Positions 47,097-55,028 of a DNA stretch of 64,000 nucleotides are shown one piece after another; the stretch's first letter is position 1; every line of letters starts with the position of its first letter. Under the pieces are notes generated by a model that ran no database searches, was not told the DNA's origin, and saw nothing but the letters and a program-made list of their open reading frames with translations. The position numbers were made by a program, and so were the translations under genes. The stretch is from contig CAVRHH010000029.1 in assembly GCA_963720945.1 (NCBI GenBank), forward strand, positions 868,001-932,000, written 5' to 3'. This DNA is from Bog-532 sp963720945 (GTDB lineage Bacteria; Actinomycetota; Actinomycetes; Streptosporangiales; Streptosporangiaceae).

Positions 47097-49871
47097 TTAA
47101 GTGATGGCCTGGAGTGCTGGCCCGGTTTTGGATTTTTCGCTTGCACTGGCGGTGGTCTTGCGCTGGCGGGAGAGCTGGAGGACCTTGTCGACGGCGACGA
47201 CCGCGGGGGCGAGCAGGGACAGGGCGAGCACGATGATCCATTCCCGCCCGGACAGCGAGGTGGTGTCGAGCAGCCGCTGGAGCATGCCGAGTTCGACGGC
47301 GGCCCAGGTGAGGATCCAGCCCAGGATGATCCAGCCCAGGTAGGGGAAGACCGGGGAGGACCAGGGTGCCTGGCGTTCGCGGCGCATGACCAGGCCGATG
47401 TTGACCGCGGACAGCGAGACGATGGCGAAGGCCATGGTCATGTTGACCGACGCGTGCGTGGTGCTGGGCTTGCCCGGGCCCCATTCGAGCACGGCCAGCG
47501 CGGTGGCGGCGACCACGAACCCGAAGATGAACCAGCGGATGATCCAAGGCCGGGTGACGATCTTGGTGCCGGGCTTGCGTGGCGGCCGCTGCATCACGCC
47601 GGGGTCGGGGACGTCGACGATGAACCCGATCACGACGGTGATGACGACGAAGAACTTGCAGAACAGCAGCTGCAGCGGGAACAGGGCGACGCCGCCGTTG
47701 ATGTTCAAGATGGTGGCGTAGACCATCAGCTGCAGCACCGCAGACAGGATGGTCAGCTGCATCCTGATGTAGGTGGAGATCCGCCGGTAGATGTCGCGGC
47801 CCAGGTCGACGGCCCGGACCAGGGTGGCGAAGTTGTCGTCGGTGAGCACGATCTTGGCGGCCTGCTTGGTGACCTCCGAGCCGCTGCCCATGGCCACGCC
47901 GACGTCGGCCTGTTTCAGCGCGGCGGCGTCGTTGACCGCGTCGCCGGTCATCGCTACCACGTCGCCGGATTGCTGCATGAGCCTGGCCAGCCGCAGCTTG
48001 TCCTCGGGCGCCACCCGGCCGAACACGTGCAGCCGGGGGAGCCGCTCGATCACCTGGTCATCGGTCAGGTGCTGCAGTTCGGTGCCGGTGATCACGCCGG
48101 GCCCGAGGCCGAGTTCGTCGGCGATCGCGCGGGCGGTGATGGTGTGGTCGCCGGTGATCATCCGCACGTCGACCCCGGCACCCAGCGCGCTGGCCACCGC
48201 GTCCCTGGCCTCGGCGCGCAGCGGGTCCACGATCCCGACCAGCGCGACGAAGACCAGGTCCGTGACGGCGGCCATCGGATCAGCCAGCGCCGCGATCATC
48301 GCCGCGTCGTCCATGTCCTTGGCGGCGAACGCGAGCACCCGCAGCCCGCGCTCGGACAGCTGCCGGTTGGCGGCCAGGATCTCGTCCCGGACGGTACCGA
48401 TCGGCATCTGCCGGCCATGCCACAGCGCCCGGTCGCAGCGGTCCAGGACGACGTCCGGCGCGCCTTTGACGGTGACCAGATGCGGTTGCTGGACGATCGG
48501 GCCGGTCAGCCAGTCCGGGCGGTCGTGGAAGGTGGCCATGAACTTGTACTCCGAATCGAACGGCACCTCGGCCCGGCGGGGCAGCGTTTGCCGGGTCTGT
48601 TCGGCGTCTACGCCCATCTTCGCGGCCAGCACCACGAACGCCGCCTCCGTCGGGTCGCCGATGACCGAGCCGTCGCCGCCCACGGTGGCATCGGTACACA
48701 GCACCAGGCCCAGGGCCAGGTTGCGGAAGTCGGGCGGCTCCGCCCCGGCCACGCCCAGGATCGCGCCGGTCTTGACGTAGCCGGGGCCTTCGATCTTGAA
48801 CCAGTCGCCGCCGCCCAGCATGGTGGTGGCGGTCATGGCGTTCATCGTCAGGGTGCCGGTCTTGTCGCTGTTGATGACGGTCGTCCCGCCCAGGGTCTCC
48901 ACGTCGCTCAGCGACTTGACCACCGCCTTGTGCTCGGCCAGCCGCCGCGCCCCCGAGGACAGCATGGCCTGCACGAACGTGGGCAGCCCGGTCGGGATCG
49001 CCGCGATCGCGGTCGAGATGCACAACAGCACCAGCGTGGTGGTGTCCTGGCCCCGCACCAGGCCGAAGATGGCGATGATCGCCACGGCCGCAAACGCGAT
49101 CGTGCCGAACACCTTGGTCATGCCGTCCAGTTCGCGCTGCAGCGGGGACCGGGTCCGCTTGGTGGCGGTGACCATCCCGGCGATCTTGCCCATCTCGGTC
49201 GCGCTGCCGGTGCCGGTCACCACGATCGTCGCGGTGCCCCGGGTGACCTGGGTATTCTGGAACACCAGGTTCGTCCGGTCGCCGAGGGCCACCTCGCCCC
49301 CGGGCAACGTCCCGGCGTCCTTCGGTATCGGCGCGCTCTCCCCGGTCAGCGCGGCCTCCTGCAGCTCCAGCGTGGCCGAGGACTCGATCCGCCCGTCCGC
49401 CGGGACCACGTCCCCGGCCTCCAGCAGCACGATGTCACCCGGCACCAGCGTGGCCGATTCGATCTGCTCGACCTGCCCGGAGCGCCGCACCCGGGCATGC
49501 GGCACCTGGAGCTTGGCTAGCGCCTCCACGCTGGCCCGGGCCTTCAGCTCCTGGGCCGTGCCCATCACCACGTTGAACGTCACCAGCCCCAGCACCACCA
49601 CGGCCGTGGCGATCTGGACGATCGCGAAGCTGGCCGCGACCACGATCAGCAGCATGATGTTCATCGGGTTGACCAGCTGCCCCCGCGCCACCACCCACAC
49701 ACTCGGCGGCGGCTCGGCCGGCAGCTCGTTCGGCCCGTACTGGGCCAGCCGCCGCTCCGCTTCGCTGGTGTCCAGCCCCGCATCCGGGTCGACACCCATC
49801 TGCCCGGCCACATCCTCGGCCGGCAGGGCGTACCAGGCGAAGTTCTCGGCGGGATGTTGCACGGTGGTCAT
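47097..49871 (-). CDS. Cation-transporting P-type ATPase (P2/P3-like)
   Basis: 924 residues. ATPase signatures: LTGESAPIPKDAG (actuator), NSDKTGTLTMNAMT with phosphorylated D336, VKGAPDVVLDRCDRA (nucleotide domain) and MTGDAVNDAAALKQADVGVA (hinge). M4 reads PTGLPTFVQAMLSSGARRLA, unlike PEGL of Ca2+ pumps or PVALP of plasma-membrane H+ pumps, so the ion is uncertain. Eight to ten membrane helices. ATG 49871 with GGGAG upstream. The intact gene is flanked on both sides by gene remnants. Confidence 0.93.
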   Translation of the reverse strand: MTTVQHPAENFAWYALPAEDVAGQMGVDPDAGLDTSEAERRLAQYGPNELPAEPPPSVWVVARGQLVNPMNIMLLIVVAASFAIVQIATAVVVLGLVTFNVVMGTAQELKARASVEALAKLQVPHARVRRSGQVEQIESATLVPGDIVLLEAGDVVPADGRIESSATLELQEAALTGESAPIPKDAGTLPGGEVALGDRTNLVFQNTQVTRGTATIVVTGTGSATEMGKIAGMVTATKRTRSPLQRELDGMTKVFGTIAFAAVAIIAIFGLVRGQDTTTLVLLCISTAIAAIPTGLPTFVQAMLSSGARRLAEHKAVVKSLSDVETLGGTTVINSDKTGTLTMNAMTATTMLGGGDWFKIEGPGYVKTGAILGVAGAEPPDFRNLALGLVLCTDATVGGDGSVIGDPTEAAFVVLAAKMGVDAEQTRQTLPRRAEVPFDSEYKFMATFHDRPDWLTGPIVQQPHLVTVKGAPDVVLDRCDRALWHGRQMPIGTVRDEILAANRQLSERGLRVLAFAAKDMDDAAMIAALADPMAAVTDLVFVALVGIVDPLRAEARDAVASALGAGVDVRMITGDHTITARAIADELGLGPGVITGTELQHLTDDQVIERLPRLHVFGRVAPEDKLRLARLMQQSGDVVAMTGDAVNDAAALKQADVGVAMGSGSEVTKQAAKIVLTDDNFATLVRAVDLGRDIYRRISTYIRMQLTILSAVLQLMVYATILNINGGVALFPLQLLFCKFFVVITVVIGFIVDVPDPGVMQRPPRKPGTKIVTRPWIIRWFIFGFVVAATALAVLEWGPGKPSTTHASVNMTMAFAIVSLSAVNIGLVMRRERQAPWSSPVFPYLGWIILGWILTWAAVELGMLQRLLDTTSLSGREWIIVLALSLLAPAVVAVDKVLQLSRQRKTTASASEKSKTGPALQAIT

Positions 49872-50029
49872 CTCAGCTCCCGGGATAACAAGCGGAAATA
49901 TTGCGGCTCGCCCGCGCCGCAGCGGCTGGCCTGGCGCGCGAGCTGGACATTTTTCATCCTGGTGTCGCGGAAGTGTTTCCATCCGTAGTCCGGGGCCACG
50001 CTCAGCAGCAAGATGCCCGCCAGCGTGGC

Positions 50030-50462
50030 GATCGAGGCGGGCTCGAGGCGGCGTTCTCCCCGGCGAACGTCGAGGTGGCGTAGCTCCCGAACGAGACCGC
50101 CACCATCGCCGTCACGATGGCGTTGGCCATTTAGGTCAGCCACGCGGTGATCCCGGTGAAGTGGCCGTTGCCGGTCGATTTCGCCACATACTCCAGTAGC
50201 CCTCCGGCCGATAGGTACCGGGCGCCCACCTTCGCGAACGAGTACCCCTGCAGTCCCGCGACGACCCCGGCGATCAGGAACGACAGCCACACCGCCGCGT
50301 CGGCCACCTCGCCGGCCGCGCCCAGCAGCGCGAAGATCCCCGCGCCCACCGTGCCCGGCTCGAAACCCGCGAACGGGGATGACCTTGGCCGCCTTCGCGA
50401 TCGTGACGGTGTCCCACTCGTGGCCGACGACCACGCCGGGTCCCCCGCGTGACGACAGCAGG
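50030..50462 (-). pseudogene. Amino-acid permease (APC) remnant
   Basis: Starts mid-protein with VVVGHEWDTVTIAKAAKVIP, shifts frame at ~50360, then VGAGIFALLGAAGEVADAAV and GYSFAKVGARYLSAGGLLEY continue. An in-frame TAA (50131-50133) interrupts ITAWLT before ANAIVTAMVAVSFGSYATST. N- and C-terminal parts are missing. Confidence 0.75.
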
Positions 50463-50548
50463 ACAGACGCGAAGACGATCAGGCCGCAGCCGCAGCCTTC
50501 CATGTAGTGCGCGCCCGCGCTCTTGGCTGGGTTGCTTGTTGCCGGCAT
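50463..50548 (-). pseudogene. Truncated DUF7144 membrane protein gene
   Basis: ATG 50548 opens a copy of the DUF7144 N-terminus (CGCGLIVFASVLL, compare EGYGLIVFASVLL in the intact gene at 57842). After about 28 codons it runs into the permease remnant. Palindrome S4 lies 73 bp upstream, the same setting as for the intact gene. Confidence 0.7.
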
Positions 50549-50621
50549 CATTGGCGCACTCCCCAGACGAGGATCGCGAACCGTGACCCTCGCAGCCTTT
50601 TCGAGTTCTGCCGAGGCCGCA

Positions 50622-50639
50622 TCACCCTTCCCGGGGTGA
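50622..50639. promoter_or_regulatory. Island palindrome S4 (TCACCC-N6-GGGTGA)
   Basis: Perfect; spacer TTCCCG, and the outer base pair also matches (ATCACCC...GGGTGAT). It is 73 bp upstream of the truncated DUF7144 copy. AGGCTG follows 23 bp downstream of the right half on the minus strand. Confidence 0.75.
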
Positions 50640-50932
50640 TTCCTGCCGATCAGGCTGGCCACGAACGGGACCGTCGACGCCGGCAACGTGGCCAGCGAGT
50701 GCTCGACCGTGGATCGCAGCACCTGCGGCACGATCGCGGCGACCAGCCGCTGACGCAGGTCCGGATGATCTGCCAGCACCCGCGACAACACCGCCACCCC
50801 GAGCAGCAGCAGCAGCAAGATACTCAGGAATCCGTAGTAGGTGATAAGCGCCGCCTGCCGCCCGCCCGCATCGCCGCCGTACTTCTTCACCACCGCGTAG
50901 GGGAACCCCAGCACGCCCTTGAGGTGGCCCAT
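50640..50932 (-). pseudogene. Truncated YihY/BrkB-family membrane protein gene
   Basis: ATG 50932: MGHLKGVLGFPYAVVKKYGG, AALITYYGFLSILLLLLLGV, LADHPDLRQRLVAAIVPQVL. This is the N-terminal ~95 residues of a YihY-like (formerly RNase BN-like) membrane protein; it breaks off at palindrome S4. The rest (about 200 residues) is missing. Confidence 0.75.
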
Positions 50933-50966
50933 CAGGCCGGCAGAGCGTGGTGACTCGCTGCCAGCC

Positions 50967-51836
50967 TTAAAACGGTGCCGGGATGTAGCGCAACGGAAGA
51001 TCCGGCGGCAGGTAGTCACCGGGCTGCTGCCGTTTGGGCAGTGTGATGTCCCGGTGGGCGAGCGGCTGGTACGGGACCCGGTTCAGCAGGTGGCTGATGA
51101 TGTTGAGCCGGGCGCGCTTTTTGTTGTTGGCGTCCGCGATGTACCAGGGTGCCCATGACGTGTCGGTCGCGGCGAACATCGCGTCCCTGGCCCTTGAGTA
51201 GTCATACCAGCGGCTGTAGGACTTCAAGTCCATGGCCGACAGCTTCCAGATCTTTCGCGGGTCGTTGATCCGGCGCTGCAGGCGCCGGGTCTGCTCGTCC
51301 GGGCTGACCTCGAGCCAGTACTTCAGCAGCAAGATCCCGGAATCGGTCATGGCCTTCTCGAAGGCGGGCGCGAGTTGCAGGAACCGCTCGGTCTCCTCCG
51401 GCGTGCAAAAGCCCATCACCGGCTCAACGCCGGCCCGGTTGTACCAGCTGCGGTCGAAGATCACGACCTCGCCGGCAGCCGGGAAGTGCTGGACGTACCG
51501 CTGCATGTACATCTGCGACTTCTCCCGCTCGGTGGGAGTGGGCAGGGCGGCGACCCGGAACACGCGCGGGCTGACCCGCTCGGTGATCCGCTTGATCGTG
51601 CCCCCCTTGCCGGCGGTGTCCCGGCCCTCGAACACAACGCTGATCTTGGCGCCCGACTCCTTCACCCACTCCTGCATAGCGACGAGCTGACCATGCAGGA
51701 TCTTCATCTCCTGTTCGTACTCCCTGCGCTTCATCTTCGAGGACGGCCCGGCTTCGGCCTGCTGCCCGGCCGTGGCCGACGACGCCGGGACCTCCGCGTC
51801 GTGCGGCTCATGCTTGTTCTTCTTTCTTTTGGCCAT
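50967..51836 (-). CDS. ppk2: Polyphosphate kinase 2
   Basis: 289 residues. PPK2 transfers phosphate between polyphosphate and nucleotides. Walker A FEGRDTAGKGGTIKRITERV (~70-90), lid and Walker B VIFDRSWYNRAGVEPVMGFC, and KYWLEVSPDEQTRRLQRRIN are all present, with the RRIDDP-like segment reading RRINDPRKIWKLS. Length and motifs fit class I. The N-terminal ~45 residues are charged and non-conserved. ATG 51836 with GGAGG upstream. Confidence 0.95.
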   Translation of the reverse strand: MAKRKKNKHEPHDAEVPASSATAGQQAEAGPSSKMKRREYEQEMKILHGQLVAMQEWVKESGAKISVVFEGRDTAGKGGTIKRITERVSPRVFRVAALPTPTEREKSQMYMQRYVQHFPAAGEVVIFDRSWYNRAGVEPVMGFCTPEETERFLQLAPAFEKAMTDSGILLLKYWLEVSPDEQTRRLQRRINDPRKIWKLSAMDLKSYSRWYDYSRARDAMFAATDTSWAPWYIADANNKKRARLNIISHLLNRVPYQPLAHRDITLPKRQQPGDYLPPDLPLRYIPAPF

Positions 51837-51911
51837 GTCGCCTACCTCCGATGCTCCCTCTTTTCGATGGGTGCCGACGGGCACGTCCAGATGATCCGGT
51901 CCACGCGGCCG

Positions 51912-53768
51912 TCAGCCTGGGTCGTTCGCCCCGGACGATGGCCTCTTGCGCCTAGTTGACGGGGGTGATGCGGGAACGTCGGGTGGCGGGCTGGTTTCGG
52001 CGCCGGTTCGGCCTGGTCCCTTGAGGTGATCGGTGGCCTGGCCGGCGGTGGTCCATTCGGCGGTGGTCTGCTGGCGGAAGGCGGCGACGGCGGATTCCAG
52101 GGTGGGGAAGAAGTGGCGCGGGTTGATCGTGCGGGTCAGTCCGTAGCGTTCTATCTTGTCCCGTACCGGGTCTTTGAGTTCGGCGAATACCAGGCTGATG
52201 CCCTGGGCGTTCAGTGCCTCGTCCAGGTCCTCCAGGACGTCGGATGCGGTCGTGTCCACGTCGGTCACCGGCTCGGCCGCGATCAGGATCCAGGTGGGCT
52301 TGGGCTCAGAGCTGGCCAGCCGCCGTACCTCATCGCGGAAGGTCTTGGCGTTGGCGAAGAACAGCGGGGCGCCGAACCGGTAGATCACCAGGCCGGGCAG
52401 CTGCAGGGCCTGCGGATGGGTGCGCAGGTCCTGGTAGCCTTCCAGCCCTTCGGCCCGCCCGAGTTTCGTGTCGTAGGGCCTCCAGGCCCGGCGGAAGACG
52501 TTGAGGATGGACAGCGCCACGGCGATCGCGATCCCGGGCAGCACGCCGAGCAGGGCCACCCCGCCGAACGCCGTGATCGACAGCGTGAACTCCGTCTTGC
52601 GTTGCCGCCACAGCCGTATCGTGCCCGGGATGTCGGCCAGGGACAGTGATGCGGTGATCACCACGGCGGCCAGCGCGGGCTGGGGCAGGTTCCGGAACAG
52701 GCCCGGGATCAGCACGATCATCAAGATGATCAGGGCCGCCCCGGTGACCCCGGTGAGCTGGGTCTTCGCACCGGAGCGTTCGGCCACCGCGGTCCGTGAC
52801 CCGCTGGTGCTGACCGGGAATCCCTGGAACAAACCCGCGGCCAGGTTCGCCGCGCCGATGCCGATCATCTCGCCGTTGCCGCGGACCTCCTGCCCGGTGC
52901 GGGCCGCGAACGCCGACGCGGTGGAAATCGTGTCGGCGAGCGAGACCACCGCGATGCCCAGGGCCCCGGCGAACAACGGCCCGAGGTCGGCCAGCCGGAC
53001 GTGCGGGATGGTCAGCGGCGGGAACCCCCTGGGCAGCACCCCGACCAGGCTGACCCCGTGATCAGCCAGGCTGAGCACCGTCGTCGCCGCGATCGCGAGC
53101 ACCACCATGATCAGCACGGCCGGGACTTTCGGCAGCCACCGCTGCAGCACCAGGATCAGCACGATCCCGGCGATCCCGACCACCGCCGCGGCGGCGACCG
53201 CCTCGCCGTGGGCCAGTCCCCTGACAAAGCCGGTGACCTCGCGGATCAGGCCCTCGGCGCTGACCTTGAACCCGAACAGCTTCGGCAGCTGCCCGACCAG
53301 GATGGTCAGCGCCAGGCCGTTCATGTAGCCGATCATCGTCGGCTTGGAGATCAGGTCGGCGATAAAGCCGAGCTTCGCCACGGCGCCCAGGATCATGATC
53401 GCCGCGACCATGAGCGCGAGCAACGACGCCAGCGCGATCGCCCGCTCGGGGTCGCCGCCGGCGCCGGCCAGCGGCAGGATCGTCGCGGCGATCATCGGCC
53501 CCAGCGAGGAATCCGGGCCCAGCACCAGGATCCGCGACGGGCCGGACACCGCATAACCGAGCAGGCACAAAATCGACGTGTACAGGCCGGTGATCGGCGG
53601 CAGGCCCGCCAGCTCCGCATACGCCATGCCCTGCGGAACCAGCAACGTGGTGAGCACAACCCCCGCGATGACGTCCCTGGCCAGCCACTCCCGCCGGTAG
53701 GACCTGACCGCCTGCAGGCCAGGCAGCCAGCTGAACACAGGCACCACCCCCCCGCCGCGGCCGGTCAT
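51912..53768 (-). CDS. SulP-family anion transporter with STAS domain
   Basis: 618 residues. Transmembrane part: VLTTLLVPQGMAYAELAGLP (SulP signature), GLYTSILCLLGYAVSGPSR, LGPDSSLGPMIAA and SGSRTAVAERSGAKTQLTGV. The C-terminal STAS domain (~430-560) has GLVIYRFGAPLFFANAKTFR and VDTTASDVLEDLDEALNAQG. Transports sulfate, bicarbonate or related anions. ATG 53768 overlaps the stop of the upstream GH13 remnant (ATGA), so the pair was once an operon. Confidence 0.93.
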   Translation of the reverse strand: MTGRGGGVVPVFSWLPGLQAVRSYRREWLARDVIAGVVLTTLLVPQGMAYAELAGLPPITGLYTSILCLLGYAVSGPSRILVLGPDSSLGPMIAATILPLAGAGGDPERAIALASLLALMVAAIMILGAVAKLGFIADLISKPTMIGYMNGLALTILVGQLPKLFGFKVSAEGLIREVTGFVRGLAHGEAVAAAAVVGIAGIVLILVLQRWLPKVPAVLIMVVLAIAATTVLSLADHGVSLVGVLPRGFPPLTIPHVRLADLGPLFAGALGIAVVSLADTISTASAFAARTGQEVRGNGEMIGIGAANLAAGLFQGFPVSTSGSRTAVAERSGAKTQLTGVTGAALIILMIVLIPGLFRNLPQPALAAVVITASLSLADIPGTIRLWRQRKTEFTLSITAFGGVALLGVLPGIAIAVALSILNVFRRAWRPYDTKLGRAEGLEGYQDLRTHPQALQLPGLVIYRFGAPLFFANAKTFRDEVRRLASSEPKPTWILIAAEPVTDVDTTASDVLEDLDEALNAQGISLVFAELKDPVRDKIERYGLTRTINPRHFFPTLESAVAAFRQQTTAEWTTAGQATDHLKGPGRTGAETSPPPDVPASPPSTRRKRPSSGANDPG

Positions 53769-54478
53769 TGCAGGGCGAGCAGGCGCAACTGCCACGGCCC
53801 CAGGCCGACGAACAGCCCGGAGCTGGCCAGCTCGCCGCCGTCCCGCTGGAACACGCTATCGCCGAGGACGCCGGTGAGCTGCCAGCTGCGGCCGGGCAGG
53901 TCCGGCCAGTCCAGCAGAATGCGTGCCCGGGACCGCTGCCCGGACAGGTTAACCACGACCAGGTGCCGGTCACCGCCCCCATCCCTGGCCCAGGACCAGG
54001 CGGCCAGGTTACGGCAGGACCGGCTGCCGGGCCAGCCGCTGGCCTGCAGCAGCCGCCACCCGCCGGCCCGCACCTGGTGACCGGCAACCGCGGCCAGCAG
54101 GCGCCGGTACCAGCCGGCGAGTTCAACGTCCGGCGCTTCGTCCGGACGGCGCGAGAGGAACACCGGTGGCCGCACGCGCCGGCCCTCGAATTGTCCTTCG
54201 TGCCACAAGGTCGCGCCGGGCAGCGTAGCGATAGCCACGGCCGCGGCCCGTTCGGCATCCCCAGGAAGGCAGCTGGCGATGCGGGGCTCGTCATGGTTTT
54301 CCAGGAAGCGCACCAGCCGGGACTGGTAGCTCACGTCAGCGTGCAGGTGGTCCCGGACGGCGGACGCATCCTCGCCCAGGATCCGGTCATAAAGCCGCTT
54401 GTCATAGCAGAAGTCGAAGCCCTGCTGCACCGCAGTGTTGATCTCGTAGATCACCGGCTGGCCCGGCCACCCCGTCAT
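53765..54478 (-). pseudogene. Internally deleted GH13 alpha-amylase-family gene
   Basis: 237 residues from ATG 54478. The N-terminal strand GQPVIYEINTAV is joined directly to a late barrel segment, QQGFDFCYDKRLYDRILGED, and RLVRFLENHDEPRIASCLPG (catalytic-site NHDEPR) plus a C-terminal beta domain follow. About 250 residues with the nucleophile and acid/base are missing, so it cannot be a normal GH13 enzyme. The reading frame is intact and coupled to sulP. Confidence 0.75.
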
Positions 54479-54618
54479 CGCGCCGCGCCCGTCCGCCGGC
54501 CCGCTGCCGCGCCCTTGATGCCGCCCCACGGCCGCTCACTGAGATAGGGGCCCCAGCGCTGCCAGGGAACACCGCCCGCGTCCACCTCATCCAGCCGCAG
54601 CCGTTCCATGCTGACCAT
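54475..54618 (-). pseudogene. N-terminal remnant of a GH63/MGH1-like glycosidase gene
   Basis: 47 codons from ATG 54618: RLRLDEVDAGGVPWQRWGPY then LSERPWG, the start of MGH1-like glycosidases (where WGPYLSERQWGTVREDYS normally follows). Then comes an unrelated GAAAGRR tail ending in ATGA overlap with the GH13 remnant. Palindrome S5 lies 107 bp upstream. Confidence 0.65.
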
Positions 54619-54725
54619 GGTGTTCCACCCTTCCGCTGCCGGATCGACGGCTCCCGTTCGTGACACCGCTGTCCCGAGATCGCTCGCCCGGCTGTCAGCC
54701 TCTTTCCTAGGATGCCTGCCGCTCA

Positions 54726-54743
54726 TCACCCTGGCTGGGGTGA
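54726..54743. promoter_or_regulatory. Island palindrome S5 (TCACCC-N6-GGGTGA)
   Basis: Perfect; spacer TGGCTG. 107 bp upstream of the GH63/GH13 remnant pair and sulP. It also supplies the stop codon of the truncated TYEITF copy. Confidence 0.72.
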
Positions 54744-54833
54744 AAATACGCCGCTGGGCAGTCTGGGCTGGACGACCGGTAGCGTGGCGCCTGCCTGGCC
54801 GACGAAGGTGATCTCATACGTCTGGGGTCGCAT
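54726..54833 (-). pseudogene. Truncated copy of the TYEITF small-protein gene
   Basis: ATG 54833 encodes MRPQTYEITFVGQAGATL and then loses similarity to the intact gene at 61372-61590 (MLLQTYEITFTGQAGSTL). It ends after 35 codons in palindrome S5. The degenerate palindrome S6 lies 76 bp upstream. Confidence 0.65.
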
Positions 54834-54909
54834 GGGGTTGCGCCTCGAGCCCTGTCGTTCACTTGCCGCTAGCGTGTATCAGCATCCTCGGCGGCTGAGT
54901 TCCCGTCAT

Positions 54910-54926
54910 CACCCCGGGGGGGTACC
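54910..54926. promoter_or_regulatory. Degenerate island palindrome S6
   Basis: Perfect left half TCACCC; right half GGGTAC at 5-bp spacing. It lies between the truncated TYEITF gene (76 bp) and the divergent LuxR regulator gene (102 bp). Confidence 0.45.
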
Positions 54927-55028
54927 ACCGAATTATTGCTCCGCCGGCGGGACTTTGGTCTCTTCCCACGGACGTCCGTGCCTGATCGAATGCGGCACTG
55001 GGGATAAGCCGGACCTCCGGAGGACGGC

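Noticed and set aside
51957..51970. GGGGTGAT near the sulP 3' end
   Set aside because: Left half-site absent (CCTAGT at the expected position) and it lies in coding sequence.
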